A DNA stretch of 64,000 nucleotides from Bacteroidaceae bacterium (GCA_017525235.1 JAFXTC010000041.1:1-64000), one strand, 5' to 3'; shown: positions 44,837-54,627, numbered from the stretch's first letter. Notes: generated by a model not told the origin, from the sequence alone. Translations and numbers: made by a program.

Positions 44837-45949
44837 ATGAAAATGAATTTGAAGTACATGACCTTTATTGGCATTATGGTTGCAAGCATCCTATCTTCAT
44901 GCGGCAATAAATCACAACAGCAGATGCCATCAGCAAACTTCGAGACCATGAAGGTTACTACCAAAGATGTAACCATGACCACCAAATACAGCGCTACCAT
45001 ACGCGGACGTCAGGATATTGACATTCTGCCTCAAGTAAGTGGTACCCTGACAAAGCTCTGTGTTATAGAAGGTCAGGCTGTAAAAGCCGGGCAAACCTTG
45101 TTCATCATAGATCAGGTTCCCTTTCAGGCTGCACTGAACACAGCATTGGCATCATTAGAGTCTGCAAAAGCTCAGTTGGCAACGGCCCAGTTAGAGTATG
45201 ACAGCAAAAAACAACTCTTCGACCAGAGCGTGGTGAGCGAGTTCGACCTTCAGAAGGCTAACAACTCACTACTGACAGCCAAAGCCACGTTATCACAATG
45301 CCAAGCACAAGTGGTGAATGCACGTAACAATCTTAGCTACACTGTTGTAAAGAGCCCTTCAAACGGAATCGTGGGAACACTACCCTTCCGTCAGGGTGCC
45401 TTAGTTTCTCCTACCATGGGGCAGCCACTGACAACCGTTAGCGATAACAACCAGATGTTTGTATACTTCTCTATCAACGAAACCCAATTGCTGAATTTGA
45501 CACGTGAGAGCGGAAGTGCAGAGGCTGCCATCAAGGCAATGCCCGAAATTACATTGCAATTGGTCGACGGAAGCGAATACAAGTACAGTGGTAAGGTAGA
45601 GAGCATCAGTGGAGTCGTTGATCGCAGTACAGGTACCGTTCAGGTTCGTGCCGTTTTTGAAAATCCCGAGAAGTTGTTGCATAGCGGAAGTACCGGATAC
45701 GTTGTCATTCCCTCCGTATACAAGGATAAGATTGTAATACCTGCTACAGCAACCGTTCAGATTCAGGATAAGTTTAAAGTCTATATGGTGGATAAGGACA
45801 ACATTGCACATGAGCAACTTGTTGTTACCGAGCCCCTTACAAATGGTAAAGAATACATTATTAAGGAAGGCCTGAAAGTTGGTGATGTAATTGTTGCCGA
45901 AGGTGCAGGTATGCTCAAGGATGGCCAAAACATAAAGCCTAATAAATAG
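44837..45949 (+). CDS. RND efflux periplasmic adaptor (membrane-fusion lipoprotein)
   Basis: 370 residues. The lipoprotein signal ends in ILSSC. Barrel-sandwich hybrid halves (DILPQVSGTLTKLCVIEGQA; VVKSPSNGIVGTLPF) flank a long alpha-hairpin (residues about 85-160), then beta-barrel and membrane-proximal domains (SGSTGYVVIPS..). It is an AcrA/MexA-type protein that bridges the inner-membrane pump and the outer-membrane channel. It is first in an operon with the pump (50-base gap) and channel. The exported drug or metabolite is unknown. A second ATG two codons in is also possible. Confidence 0.94.
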   Translation: MKMNLKYMTFIGIMVASILSSCGNKSQQQMPSANFETMKVTTKDVTMTTKYSATIRGRQDIDILPQVSGTLTKLCVIEGQAVKAGQTLFIIDQVPFQAALNTALASLESAKAQLATAQLEYDSKKQLFDQSVVSEFDLQKANNSLLTAKATLSQCQAQVVNARNNLSYTVVKSPSNGIVGTLPFRQGALVSPTMGQPLTTVSDNNQMFVYFSINETQLLNLTRESGSAEAAIKAMPEITLQLVDGSEYKYSGKVESISGVVDRSTGTVQVRAVFENPEKLLHSGSTGYVVIPSVYKDKIVIPATATVQIQDKFKVYMVDKDNIAHEQLVVTEPLTNGKEYIIKEGLKVGDVIVAEGAGMLKDGQNIKPNK

Positions 45950-45998
45950 GTTATGGTGTTGTAGTTTATTGGTTATAGATTAGAGACATTTAAAGTCA

Positions 45999-48900
45999 AT
46001 GAAAGGAAATATATTTATCAAAAGACCCGTAATGGCAATCTCCATCGCCATTATGATTCTATTGGTGGGCGCCATATCATTCACCTCGCTTCCATTGGAG
46101 CAGTTTCCCGATATTGCCCCTCCAACCGTGTCTGTTAGTGCTACTTATACCGGTGCCAGCGCAGATGCCGTAATGAAAGCCGTTATTCAGCCTTTGGAGG
46201 AAGGCATCAATGGCGTAGAGAATATGCTTTACATAAGCAGTACTGCTACAAATGCCGGCTCTGCTAATATCAACGTTATTTTTAAGCAGGGCACTGACCC
46301 CGATATGGCGGCGGTGAACGTTCAGAATCGTGTAAGTCGTGTACAAGGCCTGCTGCCTCAGGAAGTAACCCGAATTGGAGTTTCCACCGTTAAAAGACAA
46401 ACATCATTCCTGCAGATTGATGCACTTTGCAGTGAAGACGGGAAGTACGACGAAGACTTCATATCAAACTACCTCGACATCAATGTTATCCCCCAGATTA
46501 AACGTGTAGAAGGTGTGGGTGACGTGATGTTGCTGGGAGGAACCTACTCGCTGCGCATTTGGATGAAGCCTGAGGTGATGGCTCAGTACGACGTTGTCCC
46601 CCAAGATATCACAAATGCCCTAGCAGAACAGAACCTGGAGTCCCCTGCCGGTCAGTTGGGTGAAAAACCAGTAAACGGAACCCACGGAGACGGTGTTGAC
46701 AACTACTACCAGTACACCCTGAAATACAAGGGCCGTCTGAAGGAATTGTCAGAATTCGAGGACGTGGTAATACGTGCCAACGCAGATGGAACAATACTGA
46801 GACTCAAGGACATTGCCGATGTGGAACTGGGCGCCATAAGCTACTCTTTCCACGGCGAGGCTAACGGACACCCCGGTGTAACATTCCTCAGTTTCCAGTT
46901 GGCGGGAGCTAATGCAAAAGAGACCAACGACCGAGTCAGTGCCAAGTTGGACGAGTTGAGCAAGGATTTGCCCAAGGGCATGAAATTCATAAAGATGATG
47001 TCAAGCAACGACTTCCTTATGGCATCTATTGCCAATGTAGAGGAGACTTTGCTGATAGCCATCTTCCTGGTAGTATTAGTGGTATACTTCTTCCTGCAAG
47101 ACTTCAAAGCCACCATTATCCCATCTATCTCCATTATTGTATCATTGGTAGGAACCTTTGCGTGTCTGGCAATAGCAGGATTTACCCTGAACTTACTTAC
47201 GCTGTTTGCCTTGGTGCTTGCCATCGGTACGGTGGTGGACGATGCCATCGTTGTGGTGGAAGCTGTTCAGGCGAAGTTCGATGCAGGATATACCAGTCCT
47301 TATGAAGCCACAAAGGACGCCATGAGCGATGTTACAATGGCCGTAATCTCCTGTACTTTTGTCTTTATGGCAGTGTTCATTCCGGTAAGTTTCACTGGCG
47401 GTACGGCAGGTATCTTCTACACACAGTTTGGTGTAACTCTGGCAACAGCCGTAGGTCTTTCCTGTGTCAGCGCCTTGGTGCTCTGCCCTGCCCTATGTGC
47501 CATTATGATGCGTCCTGCCAGCGAGGAAAGACGTAAGGGTTTCTTTGGAGCTATCAATTACCGCACACGTCTTGCCTACGAAGCTACCTATTCGGCCATG
47601 ATGGAGAAGTATGCCAATGTACTTCGTCGTATGGTTTCACGTAAGGTAAGGTACTATGTAAGCTTTGGCGCACTGATTGTTGCCTTGGCAGGAGTAATCT
47701 TCTTTGCCAGCCATCTTCCTGGCGGATTGGTTCCCAGCGAAGACCAAGGCGTTTGTATGATGAACGTGAGTGCCGTTCCCGGAAGTAACGTTGCTTCGAC
47801 ATATAATGTTTTGAACAAAGCGCAGAAGATCATGGAAGAAGTTCCCGAGATTGCCGACTACACGAAAGTTGCCGGATACGGATTTATGTCGGGACAGGGA
47901 ACCTCCTATGGTATGGCCGTAATACGTATGAAGCCCTGGAGCGAACGACAATACGGACTGGGATTCGGATTTGTTACGCTCGCCCTTCTGGCCTTCATTG
48001 TAGCGCTGATAGTATTTATCAGGGGTATAGTGAAAAAGAAGGGCATTGAAAAGAAGGCGTTGGCGTTTGTGGTCGTGACGATATTGACGGTTGTGGCATT
48101 CATGAACTATCACCCACTTGACAATATGATGAGTTCAAGTACGATGGTGGCAAATGCCAAGCTGAATGCCCGTCTGCTGAAAGAGATTCCCGAAGCCCAG
48201 TGCTTCGTGTTTGAGCCCGGTATGATTCCCGGCTACGGTATGGGATCTATAGAGTTGCAGTTGCAAGATAAGACTGGAACAGCCGACAAGGAGGTCTTCT
48301 TCAATTACACAAAACAATTCATTGCCAAACTGGGCGAACACCCCGAAGTTGGTCGATGCATCACAACCTACGAACGTAACTTCCCCCAATTTGAGGTGGA
48401 GGTAGATGCTGCACAATGTAAGCGTGCCGGTATCTCACCCACAACGGTGCTGAGTGCCTTGGCCAGCTACTGCGGAGGTTCGTATATCAGTAACATGAAC
48501 CAGTTCAGTAAGGTTTATCGTGTGATGCTGCAGAGCAACCCACAGAGCAGAACAACGACAGACGACCTGAACAACATGTTTGTCCGTAACCAGGGTCAGA
48601 TGGCGCCACTGAGCCAGTTTGTGAAGCTGAAGCCCATCCTTGGACCCGAGATTGACAACCGTTTCAACCTGTTCAGCTCCATCTCTGTAAACGTAGCAGC
48701 CAACACAGGCGTCAGCAACACTGAAGTTATGAAGGTGATTGAACAAGTGCACAAAGAAGTGTTCCCTGAAGGCTACAGCTATGAGTTTGGCGGTATGGCA
48801 CGTGAGGAGGCTCTGACCATAGGCAGCTATGACACATATCTGACCTACGCGATATGTGTGATTCTCATCTTCCTTATTCTGAGCTGTCTCTATGAGAGTT

Positions 48901-49490
48901 TCCTTATCCCCTTCGCCGTTATTCTCTCCGTTCCTGCCGGCTTGATGGGAACATACGGATTTGCCTGGCTATGGAATACCGGATTCAACTGGACAATAAC
49001 GATGAATGGACAGCCTGCCCCCATAGGACGTATGCTCTTTATGGGGCAGATTGAGAACAACATCTACCTGCAGACCGGTGTGATCATGCTTATCGGTCTG
49101 CTGGCCAAGACGGCAATTCTTATTACTGAGTTTGCATTGGAGCGTCGTAGAAAAGGCATGGGAATCGTGGAGGCTGCCTTTGCTGCTGCAGAAGCACGTC
49201 TGCGTCCTATCCTCATGACAGTACTGACCATGATCTTCGGTATGATTCCCCTTGTCTTTGCCACCGGTGCAGGTGCCAATGGTAACAGAACCATTGGTAT
49301 CGGTGTAATTGGTGGTATGACGGTGGGAACTATTGCAATCCTCTTCACCGTTCCACTCTTCTTCATTATTTTCGAGTATCTGCAGGAACGTATTCGTCCC
49401 GTTATGGTAGAAGAAGCCGACCAGCAATTCATAAAGGAGCGCGAACGTTTACTGAGAGAAAAAGAGAAAGCCGCAGAAATTGAAAAGTGA
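45999..49490 (+). CDS. RND (HAE1-type) efflux pump with an inserted two-helix segment
   Basis: 1163 residues, about 100 more than a typical AcrB. The usual RND plan is present: N-terminal helix with IKRPVMAISIAIMILLVGAI, porter and docking domains, and the proton-relay helix with LALVLAIGTVVDDAIVVVEA. After PWSERQ (about residue 645) an extra stretch at about 652-706 contains two hydrophobic helices (FVTLALLAFIVALIVFI and ALAFVVVTILTVVAFM) joined by a basic loop (RGIVKKKGIEKK), inside what is normally a periplasmic loop. The standard porter sequence resumes at LPGG..-like 'MIPGYGMGSIELQL'. It sits between its adaptor and channel genes, so it is the pump of a complete tripartite system. Confidence 0.93.
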   Translation: MKGNIFIKRPVMAISIAIMILLVGAISFTSLPLEQFPDIAPPTVSVSATYTGASADAVMKAVIQPLEEGINGVENMLYISSTATNAGSANINVIFKQGTDPDMAAVNVQNRVSRVQGLLPQEVTRIGVSTVKRQTSFLQIDALCSEDGKYDEDFISNYLDINVIPQIKRVEGVGDVMLLGGTYSLRIWMKPEVMAQYDVVPQDITNALAEQNLESPAGQLGEKPVNGTHGDGVDNYYQYTLKYKGRLKELSEFEDVVIRANADGTILRLKDIADVELGAISYSFHGEANGHPGVTFLSFQLAGANAKETNDRVSAKLDELSKDLPKGMKFIKMMSSNDFLMASIANVEETLLIAIFLVVLVVYFFLQDFKATIIPSISIIVSLVGTFACLAIAGFTLNLLTLFALVLAIGTVVDDAIVVVEAVQAKFDAGYTSPYEATKDAMSDVTMAVISCTFVFMAVFIPVSFTGGTAGIFYTQFGVTLATAVGLSCVSALVLCPALCAIMMRPASEERRKGFFGAINYRTRLAYEATYSAMMEKYANVLRRMVSRKVRYYVSFGALIVALAGVIFFASHLPGGLVPSEDQGVCMMNVSAVPGSNVASTYNVLNKAQKIMEEVPEIADYTKVAGYGFMSGQGTSYGMAVIRMKPWSERQYGLGFGFVTLALLAFIVALIVFIRGIVKKKGIEKKALAFVVVTILTVVAFMNYHPLDNMMSSSTMVANAKLNARLLKEIPEAQCFVFEPGMIPGYGMGSIELQLQDKTGTADKEVFFNYTKQFIAKLGEHPEVGRCITTYERNFPQFEVEVDAAQCKRAGISPTTVLSALASYCGGSYISNMNQFSKVYRVMLQSNPQSRTTTDDLNNMFVRNQGQMAPLSQFVKLKPILGPEIDNRFNLFSSISVNVAANTGVSNTEVMKVIEQVHKEVFPEGYSYEFGGMAREEALTIGSYDTYLTYAICVILIFLILSCLYESFLIPFAVILSVPAGLMGTYGFAWLWNTGFNWTITMNGQPAPIGRMLFMGQIENNIYLQTGVIMLIGLLAKTAILITEFALERRRKGMGIVEAAFAAAEARLRPILMTVLTMIFGMIPLVFATGAGANGNRTIGIGVIGGMTVGTIAILFTVPLFFIIFEYLQERIRPVMVEEADQQFIKERERLLREKEKAAEIEK

Positions 49491-49504
49491 AAAAATGAAA
49501 TATT

Positions 49505-50887
49505 ATGAAATATAAGATTTTATCCATAGCCATTGTTGCCACTTTGCTAAGCAGCTGCTCGCTATTCAAGAACTACGAGCGACCCGCCGATATTAACACC
49601 GATGGCATTTATGGTGATGCACAAAGTGCTGGCGAACAGAGTTTGGGCGACATACAATGGCGCGAGTTCTTTACCGATCCTCAGTTGCAGGCCCTTATAG
49701 AAAAAGGACTAACCAACAACCCCGATATGAAGAATGCCGACCTCAAGATTCAAGAGGTTCAGTATGCCCTCAAGTGTGCCAAGTTGGCTTACTTTCCTAA
49801 TATCTACTTCAATCCTAGCGGAACCATCAGTAGGGCATGGGACCCCTATGACAGAAACGATTATACCACCAGTAAAACATACAGCCTTCCCGCCACCATG
49901 AGTTGGCAGATAGGCAGTTTGGGAAGTCTGCGAAACGCAAAAAAGAAGGCACAAGTGAACGTAGAGCAACTAAAAAATGCCAAGCAAGCTGTACAGGCAG
50001 CCTTGGTAGCAAACATTGCCTCTATTTACTATACTCTTTCATCGCTTGACGAGCAGTTGGCTCTCACACAAATCACTCGCGAAAACTGGGGTAAATATTT
50101 GGATATGGAGAAGAAACTGATGAATGCCGGACAAGCCAATTTGGCTGCAGTTGCAAGCATCGAGGCCACATACTACAGCATCTGTACCAACGTTGTAGTT
50201 TTGGAGGATAATATTAAGGTGTTGGAGAATTCCCTGGGAAACATCTTGGGTGAAACAGCCGGACACATTAGTCGTGGCGCACTCACAACTTTCAAGACAC
50301 CCGACATCCTTTCTACTGGTGCTCCCATCAGAATTCTGGCTCGCAGGCCCGATGTTAAAGCGGCTGAGTTGGAACTAGCAAGTGCTTTTTATGAAAAAAA
50401 TATTGCAACTAGTGCTTTCTACCCCTCTCTAAACATTAGCGCCACGGGACAGTTTACAAACAGCCTTGGCGGCGGGGCCATCAACCCCGGCATCATGATA
50501 GGAAATGCTGTGGCAAGTTTGTCACAACCCATTTTCTCTAACGGAAGAATCCGTGCACAATACAAGATTTCCAAGGCCGAGATGGAGGTAGCCACCAACA
50601 ACTTCAAGCAGGCTATCATAGCTGCTGGCAATGAAGTAAACACAGCTATGGTAGAACTAAAGGGTGCTGAGGACCAAAAAGAGTTCATTGGCAAACAGGT
50701 CACATCTCTTGAGAAAGCCCTTGATGCAACACAAAAACTCTATGCCCATACAAGCACTAACTATTTGAACGTCATCACGGCTCAGAATTCCCTACTTTCT
50801 GCCCAAATGAGTCAAATTAAAAATCGCATGGATGCTATCAACGCCACTATCGACCTCTACCAAGCCCTGGGAGGCGGCACCGAGTAA
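49505..50887 (+). CDS. outer-membrane efflux channel lipoprotein (OprM/NodT type)
   Basis: 460 residues. The lipoprotein signal ends in LLSSC. Two OEP repeats follow, each with a long helical stretch (ALIEKGLTNNPDMKNADLKI .. QAVQAALVANIASIYYTLSS; and ELASAFYEKNIATSAFYPSL .. EMEVATNNFKQAIIAAGNEV), the TolC/OprM architecture. It forms the trimeric exit duct for the adjacent RND pump. The gene starts 14 bases after the pump stop, so the three genes are one operon, which ends in the terminator at 50907-50934. Confidence 0.94.
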   Translation: MKYKILSIAIVATLLSSCSLFKNYERPADINTDGIYGDAQSAGEQSLGDIQWREFFTDPQLQALIEKGLTNNPDMKNADLKIQEVQYALKCAKLAYFPNIYFNPSGTISRAWDPYDRNDYTTSKTYSLPATMSWQIGSLGSLRNAKKKAQVNVEQLKNAKQAVQAALVANIASIYYTLSSLDEQLALTQITRENWGKYLDMEKKLMNAGQANLAAVASIEATYYSICTNVVVLEDNIKVLENSLGNILGETAGHISRGALTTFKTPDILSTGAPIRILARRPDVKAAELELASAFYEKNIATSAFYPSLNISATGQFTNSLGGGAINPGIMIGNAVASLSQPIFSNGRIRAQYKISKAEMEVATNNFKQAIIAAGNEVNTAMVELKGAEDQKEFIGKQVTSLEKALDATQKLYAHTSTNYLNVITAQNSLLSAQMSQIKNRMDAINATIDLYQALGGGTE

Positions 50888-50906
50888 TGACAACATAAAT
50901 ATCAAC

Positions 50907-50934
50907 AAAAAAAGGAGCTTGGGCTCCTTTTTTT
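50907..50934. terminator. bidirectional terminator between efflux operon and DUF3127 gene
   Basis: AAAAAAAGGAGC then a four-base loop and GCTCCTTTTTTT; the paired stem with A and T tails (A 50907-50913, T 50928-50934) can serve both convergent genes. Confidence 0.88.
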
Positions 50935-50965
50935 ATGCTATAAACTAACATCTAAACTCTTACAC

Positions 50966-51394
50966 TTAAAAAGGAAGATCCTCACCCTCTGCTTGCGGTG
51001 CAAAAGGAGCTGAGGTAGGTGTTTCCGTTGAAGCAGGAGCCGGTGCCTGTGTAGGAACGGGAGCACCACCAAATGGTGTTGTGTCTGGTGCCACGGGAGC
51101 AGCGGCAATGGGAGCAGCCTGAACATTACGGTCTACGCGGAATGCGCGAACACCATTGTACCAACGACCCTGATACTCGCGAGCATCAATATCGAAGGAA
51201 ACGGTCATTACCTCACCCAACTGAATGTTAAACTGCTGCATTCTGTCAGATCCGAAAACTTCAAAGAAAAGTTTGCGTGGGTATTGATCCATAGTCTCCA
51301 ACACATACTGACCACAAACCCATTCACTACCTGTTCTACTTGATGTACCCTTTCTAGGCTCGAGTACTGCAATAATTTTGCCTGTTATTTCCAT
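50966..51394 (-). CDS. DUF3127 OB-fold-like protein with SSB-like C-terminal tip
   Basis: 142 residues. The N-terminal 90 residues (MEITGKIIAVLEPRKGTSSR .. YVLETMDQYPRKLFFEVFGS .. VMTVSFDIDAREYQGRWYNG) match DUF3127, a predicted OB-fold. An Ala/Pro/Thr-rich linker follows, and the last six residues EGEDLPF-like (GEDLPF) copy the acidic 'DDDLPF' tip of single-stranded DNA-binding protein that recruits repair enzymes. So it may bind single-stranded nucleic acid and DNA-repair partners; this is inference from shape, since DUF3127 is uncharacterised. The promoter box is at 51427-51434. Confidence 0.82.
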   Translation of the reverse strand: MEITGKIIAVLEPRKGTSSRTGSEWVCGQYVLETMDQYPRKLFFEVFGSDRMQQFNIQLGEVMTVSFDIDAREYQGRWYNGVRAFRVDRNVQAAPIAAAPVAPDTTPFGGAPVPTQAPAPASTETPTSAPFAPQAEGEDLPF

Positions 51395-51426
51395 TGTTCT
51401 TAATGTTATTTGTTAAAATAGTGCCA

Positions 51427-51434
51427 CAAAGGTA
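51427..51434 (-). promoter_or_regulatory. -7 box for the DUF3127 gene
   Basis: The minus strand reads TACCTTTG, 32 bases upstream of ATG 51394. The divergent dnaN promoter starts about 40 bases further on, so the two genes share one short control region. Confidence 0.5.
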
Positions 51435-51475
51435 TGAAAAAATAACTTACTGCACGTTTTTTTAAGGGTGTTTTT

Positions 51476-51505
51476 TTTGGTGTACGGGAAAATTCACTAT
51501 CTTTG
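51476..51505 (+). promoter_or_regulatory. promoter of the dnaN-recN-tilS run
   Basis: TTTG (51476-51479) and TATCTTTG (51498-51505), 18 bases apart. Transcription would start near 51512, about 20 bases before ATG 51533. No terminator is visible until after tilS, so this may drive the whole run to 60153. Confidence 0.75.
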
Positions 51506-51532
51506 TACCATAATAAATAACTCTATCATAAT

Positions 51533-52657
51533 ATGGAATTCAAAGTTTCTAGTTCAGCTCTTTACAGCCGCCTGACCGCGGCTAGCAAAGTTATGGGTTC
51601 AAAGAACTCTATGCCCATCCTTGACTGCATCCTGTTTGATGTAAAGGACGGTATTATTACCATCACCGCTTCTGACAGCGAAAAGTATTATATCACATCG
51701 GCTCCCGTTATTGAGCAAAATGGCGAAGCTAGGTTCTGCATCCCTGCAAAGACCATTATAGATTCTATCAAGGAATTGGCCGAGCAGCCTCTGACCATTA
51801 CCTTTAACGAGGAGAACATGAAGGTGGAAGGCACACATAGCAGCGGTTCTTTCAGTGTTATGGCTCAAGATGCCGCCCCCTATCCTCTTGCCAAAAAGGT
51901 AAGTGACGGAGCTACCCGTCTGATTATGCCAGCCGAGGTGTTGCTGAATGGCATTAACCGTTGTCTCTTTGCTACGGCAAACGACGAAATTCGGCTCGTC
52001 ATGAATGGCATCTATGTTGACATCGCCCCTGATCACCTTATTTTTGCAGGTACTGATGGTCGTAAACTGGTAAGGAACACAGTACACTCCATCAAAAGCG
52101 GACTGACGGCGGGATTCATTCTTCCCAAGAAAGTTTGCGCCATTTTGAAAACCGTTCTAAACAAAGACGAGGAGAAGGTGGAGATACTCTTCGACTCAGA
52201 CAAGGCTACCATCAAATCTGAGGACATGATTATGCACTTCCGTCTAATAGAGGGACGTTATCCCAACTACAATGCAGTTATTCCTCAGAGCAATCCTTTC
52301 AAGGCAACCGTAGACCGCGTAGCTTTGGCAAGTGCCCTGAAGCGTGTTGCTGTATTCTGCAACCAGAGCAGTGGTTTAGTAAAGATTGAGTTAAGCAACA
52401 ATAGCATGAAATTAACTGGTCAAGACAACGAATATGCCACTAGCGCTGAGGAATTCCTGATTTGCGACTACAACTCCAACCCTATTAGCATTGGTTTTAG
52501 TTGCCAGTTCTTGTTAGAGATTGCCAACATCATTGAAAGCGATACCATTACGCTGGAAGTTGCCGACCCAAGTCGACCCGGTATTATTCGTCCAGTTGGT
52601 GACAACACGGATGATGAGGTGTTAATGCTGCTGATGCCCATGCGCGTAGAGGATTAA
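51533..52657 (+). CDS. dnaN: DNA polymerase III sliding clamp (beta subunit)
   Basis: 374 residues, three clamp folds (about 1-125, 130-250, 255-374). Family segments include MEFKVSSSALYSRLTAASKV, NSMPILDCILFDV, VEGTHSSGSFSVMAQDAAPY, FAGTDGRKLVRN, RLIEGRYPNYNAVIPQ and the C-terminal LLMPMRVED that forms the partner-binding pocket. It tethers polymerase and other enzymes to DNA. Unlike in many bacteria it is not beside dnaA but heads a run with an exonuclease, coaBC and recN, the order seen in other Bacteroidales. Confidence 0.96.
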   Translation: MEFKVSSSALYSRLTAASKVMGSKNSMPILDCILFDVKDGIITITASDSEKYYITSAPVIEQNGEARFCIPAKTIIDSIKELAEQPLTITFNEENMKVEGTHSSGSFSVMAQDAAPYPLAKKVSDGATRLIMPAEVLLNGINRCLFATANDEIRLVMNGIYVDIAPDHLIFAGTDGRKLVRNTVHSIKSGLTAGFILPKKVCAILKTVLNKDEEKVEILFDSDKATIKSEDMIMHFRLIEGRYPNYNAVIPQSNPFKATVDRVALASALKRVAVFCNQSSGLVKIELSNNSMKLTGQDNEYATSAEEFLICDYNSNPISIGFSCQFLLEIANIIESDTITLEVADPSRPGIIRPVGDNTDDEVLMLLMPMRVED

Positions 52658-52673
52658 AAAGGTTTTGCAAAGC

Positions 52674-53444
52674 ATGAAGCTTAATCTGAAGAACCCCATC
52701 ATATTCTTCGATCTAGAAACTACAGGTTTGGATATTGCCAAGGATCGAATTGTGGAGTTGTGCTATATTCGCGTTGAGCCCAATGGTAACGAAGAGGCCA
52801 AAAGCATGCGTATCAACCCAGAAATGCACATTCCCGAGGAAGCTAGTCGGGTTCATGGTATTACAGATGAAGACGTAAAGAACTGCCCCACATTCAAACA
52901 AATAGCCAAAACTTTGTGGCAAACTTTTGAAGGCTGTGATTTGGCCGGATACAATAGCAACAAATTTGATGTTCCCCTGCTGGTGGAAGAATTTATGCGT
53001 GCCGGAGTGGAAGTAGACTTAAGCAGACGCAAACTGGTGGATGTGCAGAATATCTATCACAAACTGGAGCGTCGCACGCTGATTGCTGCCTATAAATATT
53101 ACTGCGGAAAAGACTTGGAAAATGCTCATAGCGCCTTGGCTGATACACAAGCAACCTACGAGGTACTGCAAGCCCAACTGGACAAGTACCCAGACGACCT
53201 GCAGAACGACATTCAATTCCTGTCGGACTACTCCAAGATGGGAAACAACATAGACTTTGCAGGCCGTTTTATTTATGACGATAACGGCGTGGAGGTAGTA
53301 AACTTTGGCAAATACAAAGGCAGACCCATAAAGGACGTACTGCAAAAAGATCCTGGCTACTATGGTTGGATTATGCAAAGTGACTTTACCATGAACACCA
53401 AGCAGGTACTGACAAAAATTAAGTTCAAATATGCTGCAAGGTAA
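52674..53444 (+). CDS. DnaQ-like 3'-5' exonuclease with DUF3820-like C-terminal part
   Basis: 256 residues from ATG 52674 (a TTG nine bases earlier is possible but less likely). The exonuclease motifs are FFDLETTGLD (ExoI), YNSNKFDVPLLVEEF (ExoII) and HSALADTQATYEVL (ExoIII, HxAxxD). The C-terminal 60 residues (EVVNFGKYKGRPIKDVLQKD, PGYYGWIMQSDF) match the short DUF3820 module. It lies right after dnaN, so it may give proofreading or end-processing at the clamp; this is inference. It overlaps coaBC by 14 bases. Confidence 0.88.
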   Translation: MKLNLKNPIIFFDLETTGLDIAKDRIVELCYIRVEPNGNEEAKSMRINPEMHIPEEASRVHGITDEDVKNCPTFKQIAKTLWQTFEGCDLAGYNSNKFDVPLLVEEFMRAGVEVDLSRRKLVDVQNIYHKLERRTLIAAYKYYCGKDLENAHSALADTQATYEVLQAQLDKYPDDLQNDIQFLSDYSKMGNNIDFAGRFIYDDNGVEVVNFGKYKGRPIKDVLQKDPGYYGWIMQSDFTMNTKQVLTKIKFKYAAR

Positions 53445-54627
53445 GAAAATAGTACTTGGCATCACAGGAAGCATTGCAGCTTACAAGGCATGCTATTTAA
53501 TTCGAGGCCTTATCAAACAAGGAGCCGAAGTTCAGGTTGTCATAACTCCATCTGGAAAGGAATTCATCACACCGCTTACGCTTAGCACACTCACAGGCAA
53601 ACCCGTAGTAAGCGAGTTTTTCGACCGCAGAGACGGTTCCTGGCATTCCCATGTGCAATTGGGCCTCTGGGCAGATGCAATGATTATTGCTCCCGCCAGC
53701 GCAAGTACCATAGGCAAAATGGCAAACGGTGTGGCCGACAACATGCTTATTACCACATACCTGAGCATGAAGGCTCCCGTTTTTATTGCCCCCGCAATGG
53801 ATTTGGATATGTATGACCACCCCAGCACACAAAAGAACCTAGAAACACTTCGTTCCTATGGTAACAACATCATTGAACCTAGAACGGGATTTCTAGCCAG
53901 CAAATTGGAGGGCAAAGGCCGCATGGAAGAACCCGAGAAGATTGTTGAATTATTGGATGATTTCTTTTCCGAAAAATCCGACTTGCAAGGAAAGAAAGTG
54001 TTGATTACCGCTGGCCCCACATATGAGAAGCTCGACCCTGTTCGATTTATTGGCAACTACAGTAGCGGAAAGATGGGCATCGCATTGGCAGAAGAATGTG
54101 CCAGCCGTGGTGCACAAGTGGAACTTATCTGCGGTCCCGTTAGTATCAAGACTAGCCATCCTAATATAAAAAGAATTAACGTAGAAAGTGCTGAGCAGAT
54201 GTACAAAGCCGCCACAGAGACTTTTCCCAACATGAATGCAGCAATCCTTTGCGCTGCGGTGGCAGACTTTACGCCTTCATCCGTTGCAGACAACAAAATA
54301 AAGCGCGAAGGAAACAAACTTGTGCTGGAACTGTCTCCCACAAAAGACATTGCCAAAGCCCTAGGGCAGATGAAGAAACAGAATCAGGTAATGGTGGGAT
54401 TCGCCTTAGAAACAAACGACGAGGAAAATCATGCCAAAGAAAAACTTCAGAAAAAAAATCTGGACTTTATCGTTCTAAATAGTCTACAAGACGATGGTGC
54501 CGGATTCCAGCACGACACCAACAAGATTACTCTCATCGACCAGGGTGGTGAAACCCGTTTCCCACTGAAAACAAAGCGGGAGGTGGCAAAGGATATTGTT
54601 GACAAATTGGTAACAATCTTAAAATGA
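53431..54627 (+). CDS. coaBC: bifunctional phosphopantothenoylcysteine decarboxylase/synthase
   Basis: 398 residues. The N-terminal flavoprotein (CoaC) half has GSIAAYKACYLIRG and the APAMD motif (FIAPAMDLDMYDHP). The C-terminal synthase (CoaB) half has ITAGPTYEKLDPVRFIGNYS and the 'SGKMGIALAEE' loop, then KDIAKALG. Together they convert phosphopantothenate and cysteine to phosphopantetheine in coenzyme A synthesis. It overlaps both neighbours (14 bases upstream, 4 bases downstream), so translation is coupled. Confidence 0.95.
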   Translation: MLQGKKIVLGITGSIAAYKACYLIRGLIKQGAEVQVVITPSGKEFITPLTLSTLTGKPVVSEFFDRRDGSWHSHVQLGLWADAMIIAPASASTIGKMANGVADNMLITTYLSMKAPVFIAPAMDLDMYDHPSTQKNLETLRSYGNNIIEPRTGFLASKLEGKGRMEEPEKIVELLDDFFSEKSDLQGKKVLITAGPTYEKLDPVRFIGNYSSGKMGIALAEECASRGAQVELICGPVSIKTSHPNIKRINVESAEQMYKAATETFPNMNAAILCAAVADFTPSSVADNKIKREGNKLVLELSPTKDIAKALGQMKKQNQVMVGFALETNDEENHAKEKLQKKNLDFIVLNSLQDDGAGFQHDTNKITLIDQGGETRFPLKTKREVAKDIVDKLVTILK

